A DNA stretch of 64,000 nucleotides from Pseudomaricurvus albidus. Its GTDB lineage: Bacteria; Pseudomonadota; Gammaproteobacteria; Pseudomonadales; Cellvibrionaceae. The notes beneath the pieces were generated by a model. It was not told the origin of the DNA, ran no database searches, and worked only from the letters and a program-made list of their open reading frames with translations. The translations under genes and the position numbers were made by a program. Positions 17,832 through 26,826 of this stretch are shown here, in pieces. Each line of letters opens with the position of its first letter. The stretch's first letter is position 1. The stretch is from positions 62,001 through 126,000 of the forward strand of contig NZ_JAHKRS010000011.1 of assembly GCF_018863235.1 (NCBI RefSeq). The letters run 5' to 3'.

Positions 17832-17861
17832 CAGTGACGTGAAGACTTAAACTTCGGAAAA

Positions 17862-17888
17862 GAAAAATCCGCTGACTGCGGATTTTTC
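17862..17888 (+). terminator. Rho-independent terminator after the hydrolase
   Basis: A perfect 11-bp stem, GAAAAATCCGC / GCGGATTTTTC, with a 5-base loop and a T-rich 3' arm lies 30 bases after the hydrolase stop. It could also serve the opposite strand. Confidence 0.88.
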
Positions 17889-17933
17889 TGTGGAGAGTGT
17901 TCATTTGAACGCTTGTTTTAGCTGAATTAAAAG

Positions 17934-18122
17934 CTAAGCCCCTCGCCCTCTTGGCCCGGCAAAGAACCAGATCAGCAAGCCAAGTACCGGCAATAAGAGC
18001 ACCACCAATATCCAGATCAGTTTTTCAACCATACTGGCTGACGATTGCGCAATATTGATGATAGCCCAAACATCCGCAATCAGAATCAGCAGGCCCAATA
18101 TACCTGAAATTTGAAAGTCCAT
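17934..18122 (-). CDS. Small PLDc_N-type membrane protein
   Basis: A 62-residue protein made of two hydrophobic helices (ISGILGLLILIADVWAIINI and LIWILVVLLLPVLGLLIWFF) and a short basic tail GPRGRGA. This is the phospholipase D nuclease N-terminal (PLDc_N) domain pattern, seen in many stand-alone small membrane proteins without the nuclease part. The function is unknown. It lies just upstream of nothing on its strand and is followed by the SpmAB-like gene's tail region in convergent/tandem minus-strand order. Confidence 0.8.
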   Translation of the reverse strand: MDFQISGILGLLILIADVWAIINIAQSSASMVEKLIWILVVLLLPVLGLLIWFFAGPRGRGA

Positions 18123-18204
18123 ATAAATATCCCCTTATTAAATTCCAACAGGTGTTTAAAGCCTAGTATTATTTTTTAACTTTGCTAGAAAAACAGGCAA
18201 TTCA

Positions 18205-19434
18205 TCATCCAAAAAACCAATAACCCACCAATATGGCCGTCACAATACCGACAAAGTCAGCGAACAAACCGCAGGTTGCCGCGTGCCGGATTCGTTTAAT
18301 GCCAACGGCACCAAAATACACGGCTAAAACATAAAAAGTCGTTTCTGTACTTCCCTGAACAGTTGCCGCTATAAGTGCCGGAAACGAATCAACTCCGTAA
18401 TTGTTCATGGTTTCCAGCATCATGGCTCTGGCTCCGGAACCACTAAGCGGTTTCATAAACGCAGTGGGAAGAGCATCCACAAAGCGAGTATCCATGCCCA
18501 GCCAGTCAAAGCTCCAGCGCAATGCTGACAGACAATAATCCAGCATGCCACTGGCCCGAAAGACACCTATGGCCACGAGCATGGCCAGCAAGAACGGCAA
18601 TATCGTGATTGCCAGCTGAAAACCCTCTTTTGCACCCTCGATAAAGCTTTCGTAGACATTGATTTTTCGACGTATGCCCATTGCCATGAATAGAATGACA
18701 ACCGAGAACAGCAGGCTGTTTGCCATCAAGGATGAGACTTTTGATAATTCATCTGGATTGAGACTTGCAAGGTAAGCCACCAAAGACAATAACACGGCTA
18801 CCATAACACCTAGATATCCAAGCACGACCCGGTTAAAAATATTCAGCTTTTGTACAAAGGCAACGGCCAACAATCCTGCGATACTGGATGCGCTGGTTGC
18901 TAGCAGAATAGGCAGAAAGACCACTGCAGGATCAGGAGCGCCCTGCTGAGCACGGTACATCAGTATAGCTATTGGAAATAGCGTAAGCGATGACGTGTTA
19001 AGCACTAAAAATAAAATTTGCGCATTAGACGCTGTCTCACGCTCAGGATTAATCGTCTGTAGACTTTGCATCGCCTTGATACCAATAGGCGTTGCAGCAT
19101 TGTCCAGCCCCATAATGTTGGCTGCAAAGTTCATCGAAATGTGACCCAGAGCGGGGTGATTTCTGGGCACCTCCGGCATCAAATGTGCGAAGAGTGGCGA
19201 CAGTAATCGTGACAGTTTTTCTACCAGACCGGCATGTTCCCCAATTTTGAGAATACCCATCCAAAGGGTCAGGATGCCTACCAGACCCAATGCAATGTCG
19301 AAAGACAGTTTCGCCATATCAAACAGAGAGGCGACGAGGAGATTGAAAATGTCAGTATTGCCCTGAAAGAGCAATTGGCTGATGGCACTGAGAAAAGCAG
19401 AAAAAAAGAAAAACAGCCAAATCCAGTTGAGCAT
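18205..19434 (-). CDS. SpmA/SpmB-type nucleoside-recognition membrane protein
   Basis: A 409-residue polytopic membrane protein with two Gate/nucleoside-recognition halves, equivalent to fused spore maturation proteins SpmA and SpmB. The first half has the highly conserved NFAANIMGLDNAATPIGIKA motif; the second has the PLSGSGARAMMLE and TVQGSTETTFYVLAVYFG motifs. It is common in non-sporulating Gram-negatives, where its role (possible small-molecule transport) is not known. It is the second Gate-domain protein in this window, after the YjiH-like permease at 11266. No operon partner is obvious. Confidence 0.9.
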   Translation of the reverse strand: MLNWIWLFFFFSAFLSAISQLLFQGNTDIFNLLVASLFDMAKLSFDIALGLVGILTLWMGILKIGEHAGLVEKLSRLLSPLFAHLMPEVPRNHPALGHISMNFAANIMGLDNAATPIGIKAMQSLQTINPERETASNAQILFLVLNTSSLTLFPIAILMYRAQQGAPDPAVVFLPILLATSASSIAGLLAVAFVQKLNIFNRVVLGYLGVMVAVLLSLVAYLASLNPDELSKVSSLMANSLLFSVVILFMAMGIRRKINVYESFIEGAKEGFQLAITILPFLLAMLVAIGVFRASGMLDYCLSALRWSFDWLGMDTRFVDALPTAFMKPLSGSGARAMMLETMNNYGVDSFPALIAATVQGSTETTFYVLAVYFGAVGIKRIRHAATCGLFADFVGIVTAILVGYWFFG

Positions 19435-19730
19435 AGCGGGTACCGTCGGAGGTTTACCCTATTCTAGAGGAGATTACCTAAGGCTGCACCAGGACATAAG
19501 ATACAACTCCTCAGATGTAAACCCAGTCTATACCGACAGGTAATGCACTTAAGTCACAGTTGTCAGTAAGCTTTAATTGCATCTCATAGTCAGTGAAAGA
19601 CTGGTTGACCCGTTCTACACAAATATCCTTTTGACTTCAGCTCGGCGGTACTCTGTTCTTGAGGTCTGAAATGTTAAAAGCGGACTTAAATTTCTAGTGA
19701 TACAGTTCAACTTGACGAGTTTGTTGGTAC

Positions 19731-20471
19731 TTAGTTAGTTTCTGATTTGTTCTCATGTATAAGTTCTATCGCTGCTCTAGCAAAGGCTTCACCCAACTTG
19801 ATATACCCTTCAGGGGAATAATGAAGTCCGTTTTTTGTTTTCTTCCCATCGGAGCTGATCATATCATTGTAAGAATCAGTATCAATCCAGGTTCCTAATG
19901 GGCTTGACTCTGCCACCTCCTCCTGAGCTCGACGTACTGTGGTCCAGTCAGGGTATATTTTATTTTCCATATCAAAATCGCTGAGACGTCCAATGACAAA
20001 TGTGATGTCATTACGATTCAAATCATGAGCGAGTTGCTCAATAAGCCCTTTTAAACTCTCCGCATAAACTGCACCGTGCCTTTTTCGAGCATCCCGTTCA
20101 CCTTGCATCCATATAAACGAAACTGTCTTAATTTTCTTACCCTTGATGGATTTATAGACTTTTTCCATTAATCGATCATATAAATCACCGGTGTCTTCAG
20201 GAGATACTCCCCTCTCAAGTGTCCAGGCTTTATACCAACGCCTGATAGGCTGCCCAACTCGGGCGCTTTTAACGATAATAACCTTATCAGCGCCAAATTC
20301 AGACTCTACGATTGGCAGGAAAGAAGCTTTTGCGTCCAGTTTCGACATATTGGACTGGCCGGAAAGGATAAACAGGTGCATGCCCGACCCTTCAGCCTGG
20401 AGGCCCAGTGACATTGACAGGATCAATATTGCGATCTTAATCGATAGTTTTTGTATTGGGATCTTTTTCAT
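19731..20471 (-). CDS. Exported SGNH/sialate O-acetylesterase-like protein
   Basis: A 246-residue SGNH hydrolase of the sialate O-acetylesterase (SASA) type. A signal peptide (MKKIPIQKLSIKIAILILSM, ending near LQAEG) is followed by the nucleophile block LFILSGQSNM and the block III motif WMQGERDA. In the final block, where the catalytic Asp-x-x-His is expected, the sequence is NGLHYSPEGY: the His is present but the usual Asp is Asn. It may be weakly active or use another acid. The family deacetylates sugars. It stands alone with about 200-300 bp of apparently non-coding DNA on each side. Confidence 0.78.
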   Translation of the reverse strand: MKKIPIQKLSIKIAILILSMSLGLQAEGSGMHLFILSGQSNMSKLDAKASFLPIVESEFGADKVIIVKSARVGQPIRRWYKAWTLERGVSPEDTGDLYDRLMEKVYKSIKGKKIKTVSFIWMQGERDARKRHGAVYAESLKGLIEQLAHDLNRNDITFVIGRLSDFDMENKIYPDWTTVRRAQEEVAESSPLGTWIDTDSYNDMISSDGKKTKNGLHYSPEGYIKLGEAFARAAIELIHENKSETN

Positions 20472-20650
20472 ACATCAAAGCCTAGTTCAGATTATCTGAG
20501 GCGGATATTAAACCTGTCTCTAAATGGATTAATTTGAAGTTGGTGTATATTCAGACGTCAGATTTTGGTAACAAGTCACAAATCAGCCTGAATGAATAGA
20601 CTGCAACTCATCATCCACTAACTGAAAATAAACAATTTTCTTGCATTTAA

Positions 20651-20664
20651 ATGTATATGCATGT
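20651..20664 (-). promoter_or_regulatory. Predicted MarR operator, site 1 (marR promoter)
   Basis: ATGTATATGCATGT on the plus strand is the exact reverse complement of ACATGCATATACAT, the element before the RND gene at 22034. It lies 12 bases upstream of the marR start, where binding would autoregulate the gene. Confidence 0.75.
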
Positions 20665-20676
20665 TTAATTGTTTTT

Positions 20677-21123
20677 ATGAAAAAAGTTACCTCTGATGCT
20701 CATATTGAACCGTGTTTGGCGCTCAAGTTACGTCAGGCCAACAGGGTCTTGACCCAAATTTATGACCAGGACATGAATGGCCAGGGCATTAAAATCACCC
20801 AGTTTGCGATGTTACGTGCGATTTACTATATGGGTGAAGCGACCAACAGAAGCTTGCAAGAGGTACTGGTTCTCGACCAGACAACCCTGTCTCGCAACCT
20901 CAAACCCTTAATCAGAGATGGATATATCCAATCCCAACCAGGCAGGGACAAGAGAGAAAAGGTCCTGCAATTAACCGATGAAGGTAAAGCTCTATTTAAA
21001 AGTGCTTCAAAGGATTGGCGTCACACCCAGCAACAGCTGAAAGCCACTTTGGGTGACGAACTGGTCGATAAACTGTTGTCCGTAGGTGACGCGATTGTCG
21101 AGTTAAAAGACAACGTACAATAG
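20677..21123 (+). CDS. MarR-family transcriptional regulator
   Basis: A 148-residue MarR winged-helix regulator: ITQFAMLRAIYYMGEATN leads into the recognition helix region LDQTTLSRNLKPLIRDGYI and the wing SQPGRDKREKVLQLTDEG. The ATG at 20677 gives a normal length; a TTG at 20641 would run through the operator-like sequence. It precedes a glutathione S-transferase and an RND transporter, each with a near-identical 14-bp element in its promoter. The simplest reading is that this protein represses all three units and is relieved by a small, perhaps lipophilic or electrophilic, compound. Confidence 0.92.
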   Translation: MKKVTSDAHIEPCLALKLRQANRVLTQIYDQDMNGQGIKITQFAMLRAIYYMGEATNRSLQEVLVLDQTTLSRNLKPLIRDGYIQSQPGRDKREKVLQLTDEGKALFKSASKDWRHTQQQLKATLGDELVDKLLSVGDAIVELKDNVQ

Positions 21124-21202
21124 CGTATCTTTACAAATAGTCTTTATATGAAACCCGATTAAACTACGAATTATTATGACGTTGTGATTAACCACTAAAA
21201 AT

Positions 21203-21216
21203 ACATGTATATACAT
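21203..21216 (+). promoter_or_regulatory. Predicted MarR operator, site 2 (gst promoter)
   Basis: ACATGTATATACAT differs in one base from the element at 22034-22047 and, inverted, from that at 20651-20664. It lies 26 bases before the GST start and is part of the longer ATACATGTATATACATAT. Confidence 0.75.
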
Positions 21217-21241
21217 ATTGAGTTGATTGATGGAGGTTTAC

Positions 21242-22006
21242 ATGTCAGACACATTAAAAAATCACGTCGAGAAAAACAGCAGTGACAGTCAAAAAAGAGG
21301 ATTCCCTCCGATTACAGACTTTATGACGCTGTTTATTCATCCCCTGACCCATAATCCGATAAAGTTACAGCTGGTGATGAGCTATATGTCGCATGAGTCA
21401 GAACGCATTCGGCAGTATTTACGAAATATTCAGGTCAAGACCGTTGAACTTGAACAACTGGAGCACAAATCTGATCATTTTCAGAGACTTAATCCTAACG
21501 GTAAAGTCCCTGTTCTCATTCATAATGATCTCACCCTGTGGGAGTCCAATGCCATTGGACAATATCTGGCCAACTACTTCAGCTCTGAGCTTTGGCCTTA
21601 CGGTGCTGATCAACAAGCCAGTCTCTTGCGCTGGTTACTCTGGGAAACCGGTTGTTGGGATTCTGTAGTAGGAAACATGCTGCTCAATGAGTTCTATTTT
21701 CCATTTTGGGGTTTTCCCGGAGATGACAGAAGAAAAGACAGAAACCGTCGAAAATTTAAGGAACTGGCCACGGTTTTAAACCGACAGCTACAACGGAATC
21801 GTTGTATTAACGGTGACGATTTCAGTCTCGCAGACCTCAGTATTGGGGCCAGTGTCATGCATCTGGATTCCATTGATCTGGATGTCACCCCCTACCCCGC
21901 TTTTCAGGCATGGCGCAGCCTGCTTTCACAACAACCCTGGTGGCAAGACGTTCAAAAGAATATTCAAAATTTCCAACGCAATGGCGCAATGGAGTTATCC
22001 ATTTGA
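21242..22006 (+). CDS. Glutathione S-transferase family protein
   Basis: A 254-residue protein with an N-terminal thioredoxin-like GST domain (LNPNGKVPVLIHNDLTLWES, the glutathione-binding cis-Pro and ES segment) and a helical C-terminal domain (GDDFSLADLSIGASVMHLDS, the usual N-capping motif). About 35 extra N-terminal residues precede the fold. The ATG at 21242 follows a GGAGG site; other starts are closer than a ribosome-binding site allows. It sits between a MarR regulator and an RND transporter that share an operator sequence, pointing to a role in detoxifying the compound sensed by MarR. Confidence 0.87.
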   Translation: MSDTLKNHVEKNSSDSQKRGFPPITDFMTLFIHPLTHNPIKLQLVMSYMSHESERIRQYLRNIQVKTVELEQLEHKSDHFQRLNPNGKVPVLIHNDLTLWESNAIGQYLANYFSSELWPYGADQQASLLRWLLWETGCWDSVVGNMLLNEFYFPFWGFPGDDRRKDRNRRKFKELATVLNRQLQRNRCINGDDFSLADLSIGASVMHLDSIDLDVTPYPAFQAWRSLLSQQPWWQDVQKNIQNFQRNGAMELSI

Positions 22007-22033
22007 TTGCTATGAATATCTCATTCGCATAAT

Positions 22034-22047
22034 ACATGCATATACAT
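22034..22047 (+). promoter_or_regulatory. Predicted MarR operator, site 3 (RND promoter)
   Basis: ACATGCATATACAT, 28 bases before the RND start. It is the exact inverse of the site before marR and differs by one base from the site before gst. Confidence 0.75.
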
Positions 22048-22074
22048 ATTAAGGGTAAATCCAAGGAGTTTATC

Positions 22075-25000
22075 ATGACATCTGCAAACGCAAGGGCTGA
22101 GGCCTATTTTCAGTTTGTTCGACGTTTCCCCAAAACACTGGTTTTAATAAGTGTTTTGGTAATGATCGCAACAGCTACATTTCTTCCTCAATTGGTAAAG
22201 GACACGCGTGGTGATGCATTTATGGATCCCAGTAATCCTGCATTGCTTTATCGCGAGAAAGTTAAGCAACAGTTTGGTTTATCCGACCCTTTTGTGATTG
22301 CTGTTGTTACGCCGGAGTCGTCTGATGATCCTGCTATCTCGACTTTTGGTATTTATAGCCCCGAGACATTGTCTTTGGTCGAGTGGTTGTCCGATGAAAC
22401 GGGCAAGGTCAACAATATTGATCCAGAACGAGTCATGAGCCTCGCCACCGAAAACAATATTGAAGGTAGCGCCAGCGGAATGGATGTGACCCCTTTCTTT
22501 GATCCCCGTCCTGAAACAGAAGCGGCAAGTACGAGTTTGCGCCAGGCCATTGAAGATTTTCCTTTATATCAGGGAAAGCTGGTGTCTCGTGATAGTCGTG
22601 CGACTTTGATTGTGGCAGAAATGCTTGATGAAAATCTGGCTGAGTCGACATATCTGGCGTTGCAGGAATTGATTGAACGCGCACCGCAGGTTGATGGAGT
22701 AGAGTTACATTTGGCCGGCGAGGGAGCGGTTGCGGGTTATCTCGGTAGCTATATCGATAGTGATGCCAGCCGTTTGAATCCTGTTGCAGGGATCATTATC
22801 ACTTTGATCATAGGTTTTGCCTTTTTCCGCCTGGCTCCTGCGCTTCTGGCCAATGTCATTATTGCCGCATCTGTACTGATGACCTTAGGCATCATGGCTG
22901 CGAGCAAGGTTCCCTTTTACGTCATTACCAACGCCCTACCTGTGATCCTGATTGGTATCTCGGTCGCAGATGCGATTCATATTTTCAGTCGCTACTATGA
23001 GTTGCAATTGGAAAAAACCGAAGAAGATCGTCGTCAACTGGTGGTTGAGGCGATGGTCGATATGTGGCGTCCGATCACATTAACTACTCTGACGACTATG
23101 GCGGGTTTTATGGGATTGTACTTTGCATCTCACATGCCTCCGTTTAAATTTATGGGTGTATTTACGGCTCTGGGTGTTTCCATTGCTTGGTTGTTCTCGA
23201 TGGTTTTCTTACCCGCCGCTCTGGTTTGGACAAGACCCAAAGTCAGTGAGAGATTTGCGCGCAATCAGAAGAGTAACCGAGATGTTTTTTCACGGATAAT
23301 GCAAGCCCTGGGCGGCATCAGTATACGTCATCCAGGTTTTACATTGGGAATAGGTGCAGCGGTGATCATTGCAGGTGGGTTCGCGGCCAGTCAGTTAAAG
23401 GTTGATGAAGACCGCATTGAGACCTTTCATCACAGCGAAGCCATTTATCAGGCCGACCGCACAATCAATAAACATCTGGATGGCACCAATAATCTGGATA
23501 TCGTTATTGAAACTCAAAGCGAAGAAGGTCTTTTCGACCCACATGTTTTGCGAAAAATAGAGGATCTTCAGGAATTCGCATTAACCCTCCCCCACGTTAA
23601 CAATGCCACATCCATCGTCGATTACCTGAAACAAATGAATCGGGTACTGAACGACGGCAAGATTGATGCGTATACCCTGCCCGAAAGAAGAGAAGCTGTT
23701 GCCCAATATTTTCTGCTGTACTCGACATCCAGCGATCCAACTGACTTTGAAGAAGAGGTAGATTACGACTACCGATTAGCCAATGTTCGTTTGTTATTGG
23801 ATAGTGCCGCCTTCCGTAATACAAAGCCGGTGGTGACGCAATTACAGGATTATATCGACAAGAACTTTAACGAAGAGGGTTTGACTGCAACACTCAGTGG
23901 ACGTGTGACCGTGAATTACCACTGGATCAAGGGCATCGGCGACACACATTTTTACAGTCTTATGGTTGCTTTGGTCCTCGTGTGGCTGGTTGCAGCACTG
24001 CTTTTCCGTTCAGCACTTGCCGGACTATATGCCCTGCTGCCTGTCGTAACGGCTATTCTTTTGATCTATTCGTTTATGGCGGCCACAGGCATTGCTCTGG
24101 GGATTGGTACATCCATGTTTGCCAGTGTTGCAATTGGTTTGGGTGTGGACTTTGCCATTCATACGCTGGATCGTATAAAAGAACGACTGCACACGAAATC
24201 GCTCAAAAAACCCAACATCACTCATCATGAAATGGATGAATTACTTCTGTCGATATTTCCAACTACGGGACGTGCTCTGTTGTTTAACTTTTTGGCGATT
24301 GCCTTTGGCTTTGGTGTGTTAATCTCCAGCAAGGTCGTGCCATTGAACAACTTTGGAACCATTGTTGCGCTGGCAGTAACTACCAGTTTCATTGCCAGTG
24401 TTACTCTGTTGCCGGTATTGATAAAAGTGTTTAAACCAACATTTATAATGTCTGGCGTGAAAATAGAAGAAAGCATTCCGACATTGCAAAGTGGATCTTC
24501 CCGACTGTTAAACAATGGCCGTCTATTAGCCTTCCTGCTGGCTGGCCTGGCTGTTGTTTTAACCTTGTCACTCTGGGGAGAAAAAGCTGTCGCTGGTGAA
24601 ATCCAATCCAGTGAAGAGTTACCAACCAGTGAATGGCTGGTAGAAAAAGTGAACAGCCGTGATGATGGTGAATTTGTAACCCGTACATTGACCATGACAC
24701 TGACCGACCGACACGGAAAACAGCGGGTTAGGGAGACCAGAGGATTCCGCAAATACTATGGAGAAGATAAGTATTCAGTGCTGTTCTATGTAAGCCCCAC
24801 AAATGTCAAAGACACCGCGTTTTTGACTTACGACTACCCACAGACTGAAGAACGTGACGACGATCAGTGGTTGTATCTTCCTGCCTTGCGAAAAGTTCGC
24901 AGAATTTCGGCTTCAGACCGGGGAGACAATTTTCTTGGCACAGATTTCAGTTATGAAGACATCAAGAAAGAGGGGCGTCTCGAGCCAGCAGATTTTGCTT

Positions 25001-25353
25001 ACACAATAATTTCAAAAGAAACCTCTGATGATCGCACTGTCTTCCATGTAGAGGGTGTACCCCACAACGATGAAATCGCAGAAGAGTTAGGTTACGGTCG
25101 CACCGAACTCTGGATCGACAGTACTACCTGGATGGTAACAAAGGCGCGCTTTTGGGATGTTCAGGGCAATGACTTGAAGTCTCTTAGAGTCGAAGATATT
25201 CGGCCTGTAGATGGCATTCTGACTCGGCACAAGATGATTATGGAAAACCAGAAGACGGGACACCGCAGCGTTTTCACTTTCAGTGATGTTGATTACAAAA
25301 CCCCGGTTGATGATCAACGCTTTCGTCAAAGAAGTCTGGCTAGAGGTTTGTAA
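22075..25353 (+). CDS. RND/MMPL transporter fused to a LolA-like lipoprotein-sorting domain
   Basis: A 1092-residue fusion. Residues 1 to about 815 are an RND-superfamily MMPL-type transporter with two six-helix bundles (landmarks VADAIHIFSRYYEL and IGLGVDFAIHTLDR) and two periplasmic loops. A hydrophobic segment near residues 818-841 (LLAFLLAGLAVVLTLSLWG, then AVAGE) looks like an embedded signal peptide. The rest, residues 845-1092, is a LolA-like outer membrane lipoprotein-sorting domain. In many bacteria the two parts are separate neighbouring genes. The ATG at 22075 follows AAGGAG. The DUF1302 outer membrane protein gene starts three bases after the stop, so together they could form an envelope-spanning lipid or hydrophobic-compound exporter. 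Confidence 0.88.
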   Translation: MTSANARAEAYFQFVRRFPKTLVLISVLVMIATATFLPQLVKDTRGDAFMDPSNPALLYREKVKQQFGLSDPFVIAVVTPESSDDPAISTFGIYSPETLSLVEWLSDETGKVNNIDPERVMSLATENNIEGSASGMDVTPFFDPRPETEAASTSLRQAIEDFPLYQGKLVSRDSRATLIVAEMLDENLAESTYLALQELIERAPQVDGVELHLAGEGAVAGYLGSYIDSDASRLNPVAGIIITLIIGFAFFRLAPALLANVIIAASVLMTLGIMAASKVPFYVITNALPVILIGISVADAIHIFSRYYELQLEKTEEDRRQLVVEAMVDMWRPITLTTLTTMAGFMGLYFASHMPPFKFMGVFTALGVSIAWLFSMVFLPAALVWTRPKVSERFARNQKSNRDVFSRIMQALGGISIRHPGFTLGIGAAVIIAGGFAASQLKVDEDRIETFHHSEAIYQADRTINKHLDGTNNLDIVIETQSEEGLFDPHVLRKIEDLQEFALTLPHVNNATSIVDYLKQMNRVLNDGKIDAYTLPERREAVAQYFLLYSTSSDPTDFEEEVDYDYRLANVRLLLDSAAFRNTKPVVTQLQDYIDKNFNEEGLTATLSGRVTVNYHWIKGIGDTHFYSLMVALVLVWLVAALLFRSALAGLYALLPVVTAILLIYSFMAATGIALGIGTSMFASVAIGLGVDFAIHTLDRIKERLHTKSLKKPNITHHEMDELLLSIFPTTGRALLFNFLAIAFGFGVLISSKVVPLNNFGTIVALAVTTSFIASVTLLPVLIKVFKPTFIMSGVKIEESIPTLQSGSSRLLNNGRLLAFLLAGLAVVLTLSLWGEKAVAGEIQSSEELPTSEWLVEKVNSRDDGEFVTRTLTMTLTDRHGKQRVRETRGFRKYYGEDKYSVLFYVSPTNVKDTAFLTYDYPQTEERDDDQWLYLPALRKVRRISASDRGDNFLGTDFSYEDIKKEGRLEPADFAYTIISKETSDDRTVFHVEGVPHNDEIAEELGYGRTELWIDSTTWMVTKARFWDVQGNDLKSLRVEDIRPVDGILTRHKMIMENQKTGHRSVFTFSDVDYKTPVDDQRFRQRSLARGL

Positions 25354-25355
25354 CG

Positions 25356-26756
25356 ATGTATTCCTTAACCTGTAGAAATGAGTTGATAACAGGGTCTTTA
25401 TTATCTGTGGCACTGTTAACGTCATCTTCGGTTTTTTCGAATGGTGTAGAAGATGATCGCTGGATTCAGACCCTGACCGATAACTTCACGGGTCAGTGGC
25501 AACAGGAATGGGCCGGTGATGCACAACTGTCTCAGAAAATGGAGAGTCAACTTCAGCTTGAATGGGAGAAGGATTTCAGAGAGGGTGTTCTGGAAAACAC
25601 GGCTTTGACAGTGATCGGCCGACTGCGTATGGACGCAGAAGGCCGTTTATCATCGGATGACCGATCTGAGACATTCAGTGACGCCACGAAACCGTGGATC
25701 AGCACGAGTCATACAGAGTTCGAATTGCGTGAATTCTATCTTGATGCCGAATGGTTTGACCTTTACTGGCGGCTGGGAAAGCAGCAAGTTGTCTGGGGAC
25801 AAGCTGATGGTTTGAAGGTATTGGATGTTGTCACACCACAGAGTTATCGTGAATTCATTCTTGATGACTTTGATGATTCGCGGATTCCACTGTGGATGGT
25901 GAATGTAGAATGGTTAACGTCATCCAACAGCAGTCTCCAGTTTTTGTGGATACCTGATACCACCTATCACGACCTGGCTCGTTCAGAGACTTTGTATGAA
26001 GTGACCAGCCCATTGCGAGTTCCCTCTTCTGAGAATATTCAACAGCCAGTTGCTCGTATTGATCGCAATAATCCTAATAAGCCTGATCATTGGTTGAAGG
26101 ACAGTGATGCAGGGTTGCGATACAGTCAGTTTTGGAAAGGCTGGGATATCACGTTAAATTATTTTTACCATTACCGGGACTTCTACACTCCCTATCAGGA
26201 CATCACTAGTTTGTCTGGTAACATTTACGATAACCGATTAACCATTTCACCCGAATACAAGCGCAGCCATTTGTTGGGAGGGACAGCGAGTAACGCTTTT
26301 GGTGATTTCACCCTGCGTACCGAAATTGGCTGGTATAGCCACAGCTATCAGATTGCTCGATATACCGCTGACAATCGGGGAATTGAAGATTCGGAGGAAT
26401 TAACGTCGGTTATCGGATTGGACTGGCAAGGTCTTAGCGATACCTTGGTGAGTGTGCAGTGGTTCCAGAGTCTGTTATTGAATTACGATTCCACTATGAT
26501 GAATGATCGCAGCGAACAAACGGTCACACTCTTATTGGAACACAAAATGCGAAACGACACCTGGACTCTCAAGTTACAGGGACTCTACTCACTGAATCAT
26601 AAGGATCAGCTATGGCGCCCCAAAGTCACTTATCTATGGCAAAGCAATGTGGAGCTGTGGGTCGGGGCTGATCTGTTTTCAGGAACATCCGACGGCTTGT
26701 ATGGACAATTTGATGCAAACGACAGGCTGGTTCTGGGCGTAGAGTGGGGATTTTAG
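25356..26756 (+). CDS. DUF1302-family outer membrane protein
   Basis: A 466-residue beta-barrel protein of the DUF1302 type. A signal peptide (to about SSVFSNG) precedes a barrel with the conserved WRLGKQQVVWGQADGLKVLD and VVTPQSYREF segments and a C-terminal aromatic end EWGF. DUF1302 proteins commonly lie with MMPL/RND and LolA-like genes and with steroid or aliphatic-compound catabolism, but their exact role is not settled. It starts three bases after the RND fusion gene, so the two are co-expressed. Confidence 0.85.
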   Translation: MYSLTCRNELITGSLLSVALLTSSSVFSNGVEDDRWIQTLTDNFTGQWQQEWAGDAQLSQKMESQLQLEWEKDFREGVLENTALTVIGRLRMDAEGRLSSDDRSETFSDATKPWISTSHTEFELREFYLDAEWFDLYWRLGKQQVVWGQADGLKVLDVVTPQSYREFILDDFDDSRIPLWMVNVEWLTSSNSSLQFLWIPDTTYHDLARSETLYEVTSPLRVPSSENIQQPVARIDRNNPNKPDHWLKDSDAGLRYSQFWKGWDITLNYFYHYRDFYTPYQDITSLSGNIYDNRLTISPEYKRSHLLGGTASNAFGDFTLRTEIGWYSHSYQIARYTADNRGIEDSEELTSVIGLDWQGLSDTLVSVQWFQSLLLNYDSTMMNDRSEQTVTLLLEHKMRNDTWTLKLQGLYSLNHKDQLWRPKVTYLWQSNVELWVGADLFSGTSDGLYGQFDANDRLVLGVEWGF

Positions 26757-26826
26757 CCCCGTAGTGAAAAATTCCGTCAGCTTTCTGGTAGGATGAAGTC
26801 ATCATTTACCTTCTAAGAATAAGACG

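Noticed and set aside
24225-24752. A 175-codon antisense frame inside the RND fusion gene
   Set aside because: It is antisense to conserved transporter sequence and carries no domain.
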